A DNA stretch of 64,000 nucleotides from Zingiber officinale (taxonomy: Eukaryota > Streptophyta > Magnoliopsida > Zingiberales > Zingiberaceae): assembly GCF_018446385.1 (NCBI RefSeq), contig NC_055987.1, positions 84,997,418 to 85,061,417 on the forward strand, read 5' to 3'. Below the pieces are notes generated by a model, which was not told the origin of the DNA, searched no databases, and saw only the letters and a list, made by a program, of their open reading frames with translations. Every line of letters starts with the position of its first letter. Position 1 is the stretch's first letter. Positions 1 through 11,594 of this stretch are shown piece by piece. Both the position numbers and the translations under genes were made by a program.

Positions 1-605
1 AGGTTGTTTATATTGCACACAAACTTCACATTTTTTCTTATCATTTATATCATGCTTAGGAATCATGTCTAGATTCATCATCCTTTTTATGATATTAAAA
101 TTGACATGTCCTAATCTGTCATGCCATATATAATAAGACTCAATGTTATATGAACAACCAATATCAATAGATTTATTTAAGGTAGCATTTTCTACATTGA
201 GTTTAAATAAACATTCATTAAGGTAACATTTTCCAATAAATGTTCCTAAATGTAATATTACAACTTTATTACATTTAAAGTTTAACTCATAACTAACGCA
301 TACTAACTTTGACCCGTTAATCAAATTTCGACGGACCGCTGGAAGATGATGCACCTCATGCAGTGACAGGACTTTTCCAGAGGTGAACCTCAGGTCAACT
401 TGTCCTATCCCAAACACCCTGGCTACAGAATGGTTCCCCATGGTCACGGAAGTGCCTTCAATTACCTGATAAGTAAGGAAGGCAGAGCGATCATCACAAC
501 AGTGCACATTAGCACTTGTATCAACTGACCATTCATTGGGTTGATAGATCAAGTTTAGTTCAGGTTTGAAGGTAACAAACCTATTGCTGGTGCCGTCACT
601 AGCAG
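1..605 (-). pseudogene. Copia protease and GAG-pre-integrase fragment, cut by window start
   Basis: Read on the minus strand, this carries the part of a Ty1/Copia polyprotein after gag. A protease-like segment reading WSVDTSANVHCC lies near 490-530; the usual active-site DTGA/DSGA is DTSA here. It is followed by the GAG-pre-integrase block with WHDRLGHVNF near 80-130 and a CEVC motif near 20-30, which is the integrase HHCC zinc-binding segment. The frame differs from the gag frame at 606-1487, so a frameshift lies around 650-700. The rest of pol lies left of the window. Family assignment is firm; activity is very unlikely. Confidence 0.85.
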
Positions 606-1487
606 TCACAACATTTGCTTGTGCCTTGGTGTTGGACGTATTGCTTTGGTTTTTCTTCTTGTCCTTTTGCTTAGGGAAGAATTTGACATAAGTCCAACTT
701 GTCCATATGCCCAGCACGGCTTGGTTCCATTTTTCTTTTGAACCTTTAGTTTGGGTTTCATCTTGTTCTTCATTTTCTGATTTTTGAATTTATTTTTGTC
801 AGATGAGACTACTACGTTTGCCTTTGGAATAAAATCCATAGGCATTATTTTATCATCATCTTTATGTTGCTTCCGATGTTCTTCTTCGATATTTAAGACA
901 ATCATCAAATCTTCTAGAGAGATTTGACCTCTCCTATGTTTAAGAGTCATGCCAAAATCTTTCCAACTCGGAGGCAATTTTTCGATGATAGACAAGACCT
1001 GAAATTTTTCGAGTAATGGCATATCTCGTTCAGCAAGACCATGAATTTGAACTTGGAATTCATGTGTCTGCTCAACCACAGATTTGCCTTCAACCATTTT
1101 GAAGTTTAGGAATTTTGCCACAGTGTACTTTTCTAAACCAGAATCTTCGGAGTTGTATTTTTTATCCAAAGATTTCCACAGCTCTTTAGCCGAAGACGTT
1201 GAGCAGTATACATCAAATAGTGCGTCTGAGAGGGAAGACAGGATCCTCCCATGGCAGAGATAATCTCTTTGCTTAAACTTTTGTAAGGCAGCACTATGGG
1301 CAGGTTCCTCTTCATCAGGTGAAGGAGGATCTGTTTCTATAACGGAGAATAGCCCTAGCGTAGTAAGCCAAAATTTCATCCGTTGTTGCCAACGTCTGAA
1401 GTTTTGCCCGAAAAATTTCTCGGGTCTGGCGCTAGCCTCATCAGACCCAGTTACCCTATCATTCATCATGTCTATTGATGCTGGCAA
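606..1487 (-). pseudogene. Copia gag (UBN2-type), frameshifted at its 3' end
   Basis: A 293-codon open frame matches plant Copia gag: an N-terminal FFGQNFRRWQQRMKFWL segment (residues about 25-41), LWKSLDKKYNSED, VAKFLNFKMVEGKSVVEQ and LPPSWKDF. Gag forms the virus-like particle in the cytoplasm. The zinc knuckle near 690-720 is damaged: CWAYGQVG lacks the second Cys, and the frame slips just after it. The basic tract FKNQKMKNKMKPKLK precedes it. The start at 1487 follows an 18-bp inverted repeat that overlaps the first codons. The neighbouring protease is downstream at 1-605. Confidence 0.85.
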
Positions 1488-1652
1488 TATATTCTCTAAA
1501 ATTGTTGTTGCTTGAGAGCACTAACACAGTAATATATTTGCACCAAAATAGCAAGCATGCAATAAACAGGTAAATAAAATAGTAAGGTTCAGAAATTATT
1601 ATCCTCCAGTTGAAGCGTCGGCGTGCCGACTGTCTTTAGAGAATATATTGCC
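1483..1652. repeat. Perfect 18-bp inverted repeat at the Copia gag start
   Basis: The 18 bases at 1483-1500 (ggcaatatattctctaaa) recur as their exact reverse complement at 1635-1652, 134 bp apart. The pair brackets the stretch just upstream of the gag start on the minus strand and would fold the leader into a long hairpin. Nothing else coding is seen in the loop. Confidence 0.8.
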
Positions 1653-2460
1653 GCCCATGGTGCAGAGGCTCTCCGGCAAAATTCTCCCAAGATCCGACAA
1701 CCACTCGCGTTGTTCATAGGTGCACTCCAAGACGAACGTCGCACTCCAGACCCAACCTCAGATCGCGGAACACCAAGCCTCAGGACAAGGAAAACTCTCG
1801 GAAAAGAAGGCAGCGTACACACACACACACTGAGAGCGCAGGAGGAGAAAGTAGACTGCTTGAGAGTGTGCAAACCACGTATAGAGGCGCAACATTTATT
1901 CACTCTGAAGCACTGCTTCGCCAGCGAACCAAAGCGTGCGTCGGTTCCCTCACACACGGGATAGAACCAAACCAAACCAAAGACTGGCAAAAACAAACCA
2001 GGTCGCTTGCAAGCGTGAGGCCCATGAGCTGGGGATTTGCACCCACCTACGCGCAATGATCGCATGCGTCACGCCCGGTTTATGGATTTATACTTGAGAG
2101 TGCGCGAACCACGAATAGAGGCGCAACATTTATTCACTCTGAAGCACTGCTTCACCAGCGAACCAAAGCGTGCGTCGGTTCCCTCACACGTGGGACAGAA
2201 CCAAACCAAACCAAAGACTTGCAAAAACAAATCAGGCCGCCTGCAAGTGTGAGGCCCACGAGCTGAGGATTTACATCCCCCCTTCACGGATGATCCCGTG
2301 CGTCGCACCCGATTTATGGATTTTCGGCTCGAACGCCCGAAACCACCTGATTTGGGCTCGGCCTGTGCATGCGTGTAGGTCCCCTTAACTTTGCTAAGCA
2401 AGGATGGAAGGGCTCCATATATAAGGTCTTCCAATCTTCTTAGCTTAGCAATGTGGGACT
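1653..2460 (-). repeat. Probable Copia 5' LTR and leader, boundaries uncertain
   Basis: On the minus strand this lies directly upstream of gag. Near 2440-2460 it reads TTTAGTCCCACATTGCTAAG, a frequent U3 start in plant LTRs, followed by a TATATATGG box at about 2414-2425. I could not find a clean tRNA-Met primer site (gctctgatacca on the + strand) at its gag-proximal edge, so the LTR call rests on position and U3 style. It holds a 234-bp tandem duplication and a short CA run near 1820. Open frames here are not conserved coding sequence. Confidence 0.5.
1859..2326. repeat. Tandem duplication, two 234-bp units
   Basis: Unit 1 is 1859-2092 and unit 2 is 2093-2326. Both start cttgagagtg and share gaggcgcaacatttattcac and a long tract around accaaaccaaaccaaag. 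Visible differences are scattered substitutions. The duplication sits downstream of the minus-strand TATA box, in the part of the putative LTR or leader that would be transcribed. Confidence 0.85.
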
Positions 2461-2499
2461 AAATGCATACACATATGCATTACTAGAACAACAACAACA

Positions 2500-3143
2500 A
2501 AAAATAGTTTGAATTAAAAAAAACACACAGAACTTAACAGAACAGTACTTGAGGTGCCTCAAAGAGGATTGGAGGCGCCTCGAGCACCAACAGTGATCTA
2601 CTAATTTCAGGACATAAGATGCCTTCAATGAACCTAAGGCGCCTCAGATGAATAGTAACCAAGGCACCTCGGTTGTCTAAAGGCACCTTGGATGGACAAT
2701 ATCCGAGGTGCCTCCATTTGAGCAGAATCGTTGGCTGACCGTTGCATAGCAAATAAAACTTTTTCAAGCTAGAAGGTGCCTCCAATGTCACATTAGCAAA
2801 TACTAATTTTTTTTCATAATGTTTTAAATAGTATCTTAGAGCTATGGTTCAAAACAATAATCATTATATTCATTTCTTTAATAGTTTTTGAGCTTTCAAA
2901 ATCTATAAGAGGCTACTCTGCCTTCACGAAAGAGATTTTTAGTGAATCTTTCAACTACCTTGGATTAATAATCATTAGGTTGTAACCAAGTGAATATTTT
3001 GTCCTCTTACTTATTCTATGAATTTTTTTTAGATTGTCAAATTGTGTATCCTTGCTAAGTTCAAAAATAAGAGATTGATTTTAACTTTTATTTCAGGGTT
3101 ATTCACCCCCCCTCCCTCTCTAGCGGCCGCTAACGGTCCAACA
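2500..3143 (+). repeat. Sirevirus-type LTR fragment
   Basis: This resembles the LTRs of the Sirevirus elements at 3657 and 28035. It has a run of near-palindromic GAGGTGCCTC/GGAGGCGCCTC motifs at 2550-2790, then text like their R/U5 (gaggctactctgccttcacg; ttattcacccccc) and ends in ggtccaaca at 3143, as Copia LTRs do. I see no matching 5' start, target duplication or primer site, so it is a truncated or solo LTR. A NotI-like gcggccgc at 3122 is part of the element. Confidence 0.65.
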
Positions 3144-3656
3144 GACTTCTCACCTACCTAACATCAGTTAGGACTTTCCCTTGCCTAATCTTAGTTAGGA
3201 CTTCCCAAGTCAAGTATCTGGTCCTCCCTTAATTTACTTAACCTCTCTCTCATATATTATCAATCATCAAAACTCAAGCTCGAGTCAATCCGAGCTTAAT
3301 CAACTTGGTCAACCTTGACCTGAGGTACATTACAACAATATATAAAACTATATACATATGTTTATACTTTCATGCATACCAACCCTCACATGAATACTAG
3401 TCTCATAATCAATCGATCACCATCCAACATGACATCATGTCACAACCTACTGAGGCCATGTAAGTGCCCCTATCCACCTAATGCATCTAATGTTATCTCC
3501 TCTTATGATGTGTGTAGTTGTCAACTGAACCTCTGATAGCTCTGGCCCTCCCAATACAAGACGTCATGTATCCATCAATCTAAATAAGTTGTGCTACTAA
3601 GTCTCCTCTGCTCTCCAAATAGCTAATCTATAATCCTCTCCTATGGAAGATGTAAC
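3144..3656. other. Unassigned flank of the Sirevirus insertion
   Basis: No open frame or motif is recognised. There is a degenerate repeat of taggacttccc-type words near 3160-3220. The last five bases, GTAAC (3652-3656), are the left target-site copy of the element starting at 3657. The sequence resumes at 18723 once both nested elements are removed. Confidence 0.5.
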
Positions 3657-4523
3657 TGTAAGTATCTTGTGGCAGTTTTGATATGATTAACCAAGTTAAG
3701 TTAGGTCCTGTATATTTGATCCTTGTATCTAAGTGTGCAGAAGAAGCTTAGGAACACAAGAAGTCGAGCGAAAGGCATAATTAGCGAGAAGGATGGCATA
3801 GAAAAAGAAAAAGATGAACTTAGTGCATTTGAGGGACGAGATGTTGTAGAAGATTACACCGTTGGACGAGAAGGACGTGCGTGGCATCCGAGGGACAAGA
3901 AGACGAGAATGAAGCCTGCTCGAGGAGAAGGTCGAAGTTGGGTTCAGGTGAGCTCAACTCTGGTTAGCCGGAGCTTCACCCACACTAAGAGATCAGCTTA
4001 TGGGAGTTAATCTACCTTATGGAAGGCGCTTTCCATGGCTTGGAAGGTGCATTCAATGAATAGTGTGAAGGCGTCTTTCAGTCCATAGAATGCACCTTCG
4101 CTAGCCATTACCAGAGGATAATTTTTTATCCTTGGGGGGGGGGGGGTAAAGTTTATCCGATGTAAGGTGCCTTGGACAACTTTGAAGGCGCCTTTAAGTT
4201 ACAGATAATATTTCTAGGGGTATAAAAAGACCCTTGGACCTAGAAAATTAACCACAACTCTTGTATTCATTTCCTAGTAATTTTTTAAGCGTTCGACAAG
4301 TATAGGAGGCTTCTCCACCTACATGAAGGAGACTTTTTTAGTGCTTTCTTTTACCTAGGATTAACAACCACTTATGTTATAACCAAGTAATTCTTTAGCC
4401 TTAGTTATTCAATTTCACTTCTATAATTGTGCTACTAATCTAAGTTTAAAGATCAGGAAAGGTTTCTTTTTATTATTTATAGATAATTCACCCCTCCCTC
4501 TTGCTGGCCCTGCTGTGCCAATA
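3657..4523 (+). repeat. 5' LTR of the gag-only Sirevirus
   Basis: It starts TGTAAGTA and ends CCAATA. Imperfect GAAGGCGC/GAAGGTGC palindromic motifs cover 4020-4200 and stop just before a TATAAAAAGA box at 4221-4230. A run of 12 G bases lies near 4134-4146. Its partner is 7154-8005, clearly homologous but with many differences, so the insertion is not recent. Confidence 0.85.
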
Positions 4524-4525
4524 AG

Positions 4526-4537
4526 TAGTATCAGAGC
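4526..4537 (+). other. Primer binding site, tRNA-Met type
   Basis: TAGTATCAGAGC lies two bases after the LTR. It differs from the canonical TGGTATCAGAGC by G-to-A at the second base, which would weaken priming by initiator tRNA-Met. Confidence 0.85.
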
Positions 4538-4579
4538 TAGATCGTCTTAGCAAGACTAACCACCGACTGAAGCACCAAG

Positions 4580-5770
4580 ATGATGGCCGGACCGAGCATC
4601 CATTCGTCAAAGTTCGAAGGAGACTTCGTGAAATGGAAATGCCAAATGGAGGTATTTTTTAAGACAGATTTTAATATTCTTTTAATTATAAAATATGATT
4701 TTGTAGCCCCCAAGGACCAACAAGGAGCTTGAAAAGAAGAGTATTTATGGATAAAGAAAGAGTAAGTGGACTTCATAGCAAATAGACGAGCCGCATTCCA
4801 TCTGTTGAGCATGTTACCTTCGTAGGAAGTTAGTAGAATTGGCGCTTACAAATCAGCAAAGGAACATTGGGAGAAGTTCCTGGAGCTACACGAAGGTACG
4901 TCCGAAGCCAAGCTTGCTAAACAAGATCTACTCCAGAATCAACTGACTAACCTCTAGCTAAAAGAAGGAGAGTCAATAGTACAACTGCACGCCAAGCTGA
5001 ATGAGTTAATCACACGACTTACGAATCTCGGAGAACATGTAACTAATAGAGATTCTTTAAGGCACGCGTTAAATGCTTTCCCTAGGACACAAGATTGGAC
5101 ATCTATAGTAGACTCCTATTATATTTCTAAAGATCTAGAGGTTTGTACATTAGAAAGCTTATTTTCCACTTTAGAACTTCACGAATCTAGATGTGTGAAG
5201 TAAAGAAGCCAAGTCAAACAATCACCCTGAAGTCAAGAATAGATTATCAAGACTTCAAAGCATCCATCGATGAAGTTGAAGCAGCATTATTAGTAAGAAA
5301 ATTTAATAAGTTTATTAAATCTAATAAATTTAAGTCACGGAAGAAAAAGTAATTTTGGAGCAAAAAGAAGGTCTGATACTACAACTATAATGAAGAAGGA
5401 CATATTAAGGATGATTGCCTAAAGCTGAAGACGAAGGAGAAGAAGAAAGAGCCAACCAAATCAAGGCACAAAAATTTAAAAGCAACATGGCACGAGTCGT
5501 CATCGGAGTCAGAAGTTGAAGAATATGTTGGACTAGCCCTATTAGCGGAGCACTAAGGAGAGATGAAAGCAGCTCAGAGATAAGTATCAATGAAGGGAGA
5601 GAATCCTCAGAAGAAAGTTACGATGAATGGGGAATATCAAAACACGAGATAAGTGAGGTACGTGCACTATCTCCCAAGCAAGCTTTTGAATTTATTAAGA
5701 TGCTATCTAAGAATATAGTACAACTAGAAAAGATAATGCTAGGTTAAAATTAAGCTTAGCAAATTCAAGC
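4580..5770 (+). pseudogene. Sirevirus-type gag, degenerate
   Basis: Translation from ATG 4580 gives MMAGPSIHSSKFEGDFVKWK, the Sirevirus gag start, then stops in frame near 4730. Further blocks follow in mixed frames: LTNLGEHVTNRDSLRHALN near 5015-5075, YYISKDLEV near 5120-5150, a zinc-knuckle remnant around 5380-5420 (EEGHIKDDCLKLK) and the Lys/Ser/Glu-rich tail ATWHESSSESEVEEY near 5485-5530. The same blocks occur in the gag at 29834-31120. Several stops and shifts make it non-functional. Confidence 0.85.
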
Positions 5771-7153
5771 TCATTAGATATGTTTGATAATTTAAAAATA
5801 TAAAATTAAAAATTAAAATTACAAATAGAAAAATAACCATGCATGTTCTAATGACTTTAATTCAAAGATTAAAATTTAGAAAGTATGATAAAATTAACTA
5901 GTACATTAGAAATCACCAGGTATAGATCAAGAAAATCTCTAGGATTTAAGCGCCACCGAAATTTTTAGTAAACCCAATAGAAAGAAACCTATATTGGATT
6001 CCAAAATCCCTTTTAATATTTGAGTAACATTTTTTTTAATTATACTCTTTGCTCAAAATCTTATCTATGCATTAATTTGGTTAATTTAGTTATTTTTATA
6101 AAATCAATTATTTCGTTAATCTTCCGGTCTTAATTTTTACTAAAAATTTTTATTATGCAAAATGGAATTATGATCTACAAACAAAATTTTTTGACCATTG
6201 ATTTATTTTCTATAAAATTATTAATGAAAATCATATTTTGAAATTTAAAATTATTTCATAGACTTAGCTTTGAAAATTTTATTTTTTTTGATAAATTATA
6301 ATAGTCTCTATCAAATAAAATAATTTTACAATTTTTTGACCCATAAATTATTTTCTATGAATTTATTAACGAAAATGATATTTTAAAAATTAAAAATAAT
6401 TTTTAGACTTATATTTAAGATCTATTATTTTTTCTATGAAAAAACATGACATTGTCTATCTTATCAAAAAATTTAGAATTTTTTTTAATATTAACTGAGA
6501 ATTATTTTACAAAAAGTAAATTTTTAATATTAAAAATTTAATAAAATATAAATTTAGAAATTTTTACTTTTTTATCATTACACAATGTGTTTTACATATC
6601 TAAGAAAATTAGTAGAATTTTTAGAGTTGATTTTTTTTAAAGGATTTATTTTTAAAAATTAGTTGCTTTACTAAAATAAATTATTTCTATTAGACTAAAT
6701 ATCTTTTCGTGAAATTTTTTTTACTAGTCTAACTTAGTCTGGTTAAATTCGATAAAAATTCTCAGGATTTTTTGAAATCAAAAAGTAAATTTTAAATTAT
6801 TTCTATCAAAATAGAAGCTTAATTATTAGAAACAGAATATGTTTGAACAATATTTCTAAAAAATATTAGTTTACTGGTAATTTGTATTATGTACCCTTAC
6901 AAAATTATTTTAAAATTTTCTATCAGTTTATTTTATTTTTCCTATTTTTTTGATATGTTCAAAGGGGGAGAAATATGTACGAGTTAAGGAGGAGTACAGA
7001 CATTTTTATCTTTATATGAATTTTACAATTTTGTTAACTTGCTTAATTCATTGCAATATTTTATTTTAATTGCAACTTGTTTACATAATTATGTTATTAT
7101 TTTGTTTAATCCTAACTTTAACTTGGGTTGATGCACATAAAAAATAAGGAGAT
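5771..7153 (+). other. AT-rich non-coding internal region with polypurine tracts
   Basis: About 1.4 kb of very AT-rich DNA without coding similarity fills the place where pol would be. A polypurine tract aaagggggagaaa lies at 6961-6973 and a weaker one (aaaataaggagat) directly before the 3' LTR. Sireviruses often carry such a spacer downstream of their genes; here it follows gag directly. Confidence 0.7.
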
Positions 7154-8005
7154 TGTAAGTACCCCTAGTAGTTTTGATGTGGTCAACTAAGTTAAGTTTT
7201 GATCCTTATGTCTAAGTGTGCAGGAGTTTAGGAACACAAGAAGTTGAGTGGAAGACGTAACTCACGAGAAGGATGACACAGAAAAAGGAGTTGATAGGCT
7301 TGGTGCATCCGAGAGATGAGATATTGTGGAATAGTACACCGATGGATGAGAAGAACTTGTGCGACTTTCGAGGGACGAGAAGCCGGTGAGGAAGTCTGCT
7401 AGAGGAGAAGGTCGGAGTTGAGTTCGGGTGAGCTCAACTCCAGTTAGCAAGAGCATCACCCACACGAAGAGATTAGCTTATGAGAGTTGATCTGCCTTAT
7501 GGAAGATGTCTTCCATGGCTTAGAAGGCACCTTTGATGTATAGTGCGAAGGCACCTTCCAGTCCATAGAATGTGCCTTCCCTAGTCGTTACCAGAGTATA
7601 ATGTTTTATCCTTGAGAGGATAAAGTTTATCCGATGGAAGTCACCTTAGACAACTTTGAAGCCACCTCTAAGTTGTGAATAATATTTTCAAGGGCTATAA
7701 AAAGACCTTTGGACTTAAAAAATTAACAATAACCCTTGTATTAATTTCCTAGCAAATTTCTAAGCGTTCAACGAGTGTAAGAGGCTTCTCCGCCTACATG
7801 AAGGAGACTTTTTTAGTGCTTTCTTTTGCTTTCGACTAACAACCACGTATGTTGTAACCAAGTAATTCTTTAGCCTCTTTTATTTTTAGTTGTTCAATTT
7901 CACTTCTATAATTGTGCTACTAATCTGAGTTGAAAGACTGGGAAAGATTTTTTTTATTATTTATAGACAATTCACCCCTCTCTTGCCGACTCCGCTACGC
8001 CAATA
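7154..8005 (+). repeat. 3' LTR of the gag-only Sirevirus
   Basis: It starts TGTAAGTACC, has a TATAAAAAG box near 7696-7704 and ends CCAATA. The last bases overlap the 5-bp target copy (ATAAT, 8003-8007) of the Gypsy element that starts at 8008. Palindromic GAAGGCACCTTC-like words lie at 7525-7680, upstream of the TATA box. Confidence 0.85.
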
Positions 8006-8007
8006 AT

Positions 8008-10928
8008 TGTCACGCCCCCAGAAGAGTCCCTGTCCGAGAAAATTTCGGCAGCATCTCCCCTGTACGGCGGACAATCTGAAACTTTTCTACATCCTCAATA
8101 CCTCAGCCACAGGCGGCTGGAATAATAACAGTAAATAAAATCAATCACCACGCAGTTTATATATGTATTCAGCCTCTGGCTGTCACAACCACGCAGTTAA
8201 TAAAATAAACAACATAGTAATACTCTGACTCGAAATCAACCCTACTCAACTACACTCGTAAAGCCCAAATCCGATTTTTCTTACCTCTTCTGCCGTCCAG
8301 GCAGGCATGTAGTAGAGTACATCCAAACCATACTAAAAGTCCAAAACAAAACTAACACAAAGTCTGATAGCGAAAAGCTAAAATGAAACAACAACTCAAA
8401 ACCAACAGAGTAGACACGGAGTGGGGACTAGCAATTGGAACTCCCGGACAAGATCAACCTGAAAATAACAACAATGGAGGCGGGTGAGTCCACTCAGCAG
8501 GTACAATTGATATGCAAGTAAAGAAACAACACCTAGCACTAATCATAGTCTCTTGATAAGAAAGATAAGAATATCCAAATAAGCAGGAGAATCAGACTTA
8601 ACCAGGTCCCGAGTATAAGGTCGAGCAAGTCAGGGATAAGGAAATCGATGATGTATCAAACATAGGTATCCAAACAATATGCGGCGTAAAACGTGAAACA
8701 CAAACATGAGCAATAAATAAATCACGTATATGATGCGATGATCGATCCCGGTCACCCCGACGCCATCGATCACCTCATACAAAAGTGAGGCCGAGTGGGT
8801 AGGGTTGTGCGTGCACTCTGTCATCACTACTCCCGATGAGTGACCGAGTGGACGGGATCTTGTCGAGTACACCTATCCTCCTACCTAAATCGTAGATGGG
8901 GGCCTTGATACTCTCAACTCCGGTACTCAAAGGCGGGAGGAATCTGTCGGATAACACGTCTGTCACACTACCCGGAGCGGACCAACGATGTTTAACAGAG
9001 TCCTCATTGCAACACACTCGGCTGAATCGACCACTCAACCCATGAGTGGTGGTGTGTGCGAGATCCAGTAATCTGGCGATGTGCTCATAATAGGCGGACT
9101 ATCGACGATGCAATCATCAAATGGTGCGTGCACTAACCACAAGAATATCGACCTAATCACATGTATATAAAATGCATCAAAGGTCAACGAATCCAAAACA
9201 ATCTAAAGGTATACTGAAGGTATAAAACCTAGGTCCTTAAGCATGGCATATCACTACCCCTATAAGCATGTATAAACAGGTAAAATATACCTAAGATGCA
9301 AAACCAATCAATCAATCAAGCATGTAAGATTTGGGTAGTGATTAACCGAAACAGATAAGAAACACAATTAATGCAACATGTTAATTTAATTACTAAGCAT
9401 ATCAAATGACATAAGTCAAAAGTACCCGCCTCCAATAGGAAAAGTCCAATCAGTCCAAATCCGACGTCGAGATACTCGTCTCGCGTCAAGGTCCTGTATA
9501 TCAAACATAATGTCTAGTTTAGCTATTTCTATAATACCACAATTAGCCAAACTACATTCTAATCCAATTAAAGAAATTTAAATTGGATCCAACTAATCCT
9601 TCCAACAAAATTAATGAACCCCAATTAAATAAAATCAGTGGGTCCACCAGGGTTAGTTCCTTAACCCTAATCATAACATGAGATTAAAAATCTAAAGCTA
9701 ATCCAATCTACCAATCTCCAACATAAACCTAATCAATATACACGAAGCTCAAAAACCCTAAACCTTACCTCAAATTTTTCCGATGCCTCAGTGCTGCTCA
9801 AATCCTGAAGAACTTACTGTCGAGACCCGGAGAAGCTGCTGTGGGAAAACAGTGACAAGTAACATAGTTATCAACCAACAAATTCAGCACAGGATCCAAA
9901 TAAAAAATCCAAATACCCCTTTTTGCCTTACCTAACTCACTACACCCTGTTGGGACCAAAAATGAGGTAAATAGGGGAGATCACAAATCAGATTCGAGAT
10001 TCAACCACAGTACAGAATTAAATCACTATAATCTCAATACCAACCATACTTACCTCCAAGATTCGGCTAAAACACAACTCGGTATTGTCTTCGGCACTAC
10101 CAAGCAGAGACACAAGAAGAACTCGTCACTGCTTGCTCCTGTCTGATACTAAACCCAAACAGATACGCACCGGCAAGAGACCCAAAACCAGATACACTAT
10201 CCTGATCAAAAACAGAAATTCAAACCAAGAATCCAACAAGGGTAGGCTGCTCACCTCACTACTGTTTTGTTCGGATCCAACAGCAAGAGAAAACCTAGGG
10301 CACAACGCAAGAAAACCAGAAGAAGGCGAGGCTAGGGCTCGGCTCTGCCCCTGGTCGAAGATGTGCGCTGGTGAGGAAAGAAATGAGGGGATCGCAAGTC
10401 CGAGAGGAGAAGTCGGCCGGAGAAGTAGGACTGAGGAGAACAGCTCGACCGGCGGCGACGCGACAGCAACACACCGAGAGGGAGAGGTCAGGTTGTGCCA
10501 GGAGATGCCGAGCACTGCTGGGCGCTAGGGTTTTTTGGACCGGCGGCGCTGGGTGGAGTGGCGTCGACTTCTTCCCTTGGTCACGGATTAGGCACGAGGG
10601 AGAGAGGAAAACCGCCGGGGTCGCCGGTTAGAGCTCCGGCGGTTAGGGCTCGGAGATGCCTGGCGCGCGGCGAGGCTCGAGCACTCGGGTTCGGCGAGGA
10701 AGAGAGAATGGCGGAAAGAAAATAAAGAAAAGGCAAAATAAATAAAGAAAAGGAATTAAGAAATTCAACTTTTCCTCATTTAAATGGGGTAGCCTAAACA
10801 GGCTTTTCCCCGGCCCCATTTTCATCCCCGTTAACTCGTCCATACGAGCTCCGAAAAATTCCCGAAAAATTTCCAAAAATTCCGGAAAATTCCCTTATTA
10901 ATATTCGCCTATTTTCCGGTATTTTACA
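8008..10928 (-). repeat. 3' LTR of the minus-strand Tekay-like element
   Basis: It pairs with 15759-18719. Identity is very high at 8008-8390 and 9180-10928, but 8390-9180 is strongly diverged from the partner with many small losses. The GC-rich part near 10280-10720 holds open frames on both strands that I regard as LTR sequence, not genes. Confidence 0.9.
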
Positions 10929-10984
10929 TTCTCCCCCACTAATAAAAATTTGGTCCCCAAATTTCGTTATCTACCATCTGCAAA

Positions 10985-11583
10985 TACTAACAACAGGTAA
11001 AGAGTGTAAATGCTGAACGGTAAATAATATCACACACACCAAGTGAAAAGATGGGGTATTGAGCTCGGCTAATATCCTCGAGCTCCCAAGTAACCTCCTC
11101 GTCCAAATGATACTGTCATCCGACTTTAACCAATCTGATTGTCTTGTTCCTTAACTGACGCTCTTTCCGGTCCAAAATCCGTACCGGAATCTCCTCATAA
11201 GTGACGTCAGGCTGAACGAGAACTGAGATATCCGTCAGCATATGTGTCAGGTCAGGTACGTATCTCCTCAGCATAGATACGTGGAATACGTCATGCACGC
11301 CTGACAGGGACGGTGGTAGTGCCAGATAGTAAGCTACCGCTCCAATCCTCTCCAAGATCTGGAAAAGTCCAACCTATCGCAGAGCTAGCTTGCATCTGAG
11401 ATCAAATCTCTTCACCCCTTTCGTGGGTGGAACTCGCAGAAATACATGGTCGCAAATGGAGAACTCTAAGGGTCTCCGACTCCGATCAGCATAACACTTC
11501 TGGCAGTCTTATGCCTCTGACATCCTCTGTCTGATAATATGGACCACTTTGCCTCACGTTGAGCTCTATGAGGTCTCAACAAC
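10985..11583 (-). pseudogene. Integrase C-terminus and chromodomain of Tekay-like pol
   Basis: On the minus strand it reads LPPSLSGVHDVFHVSMLRRY, then VPVRILDRKERQLRNKTIRL and a tail resembling EEVTWELED, the chromodomain end of Tekay/Del chromoviruses. Chromodomains steer integration toward particular chromatin. A TGA replaces a Trp codon near 11115 and a frameshift lies near 11380-11460. Upstream it joins LLRPHRAQREAKW directly to the RNase H linker, missing the integrase core. Confidence 0.85.
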
Positions 11584-11594
11584 TGGGTCTCTCG

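Larger units (their letters stand above)
3657..8005 (+). mobile_element. Gag-only Sirevirus-like Copia element
   Basis: Two LTRs (3657-4523 and 7154-8005) enclose 2.6 kb that holds a tRNA-Met-type primer site, a broken Sirevirus-type gag and non-coding AT-rich DNA, with no protease, integrase or reverse transcriptase. This is a terminal-repeat gag-only design, dependent on another element's pol. The left target copy is GTAAC (3652-3656); the right GTAAC is found at 18723-18727, because a Gypsy element landed at the 3' LTR end. Both LTRs end in CCAATA rather than the usual CCAACA. Confidence 0.85.

Noticed and set aside
3121..3130. NotI-like gcggccgc suggesting vector
   Set aside because: It continues smoothly in LTR-type sequence on both sides; no cloning-site cluster is present.
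9741..9770. Telomere-like aaaccctaaacc
   Set aside because: One or two units only, inside an LTR.
10085..10725. Open frames of 76-147 codons, duplicated at 17876-18516
   Set aside because: They are identical because they lie in the two LTRs of one element; both strands are open in a GC-rich stretch and no protein motif is seen.
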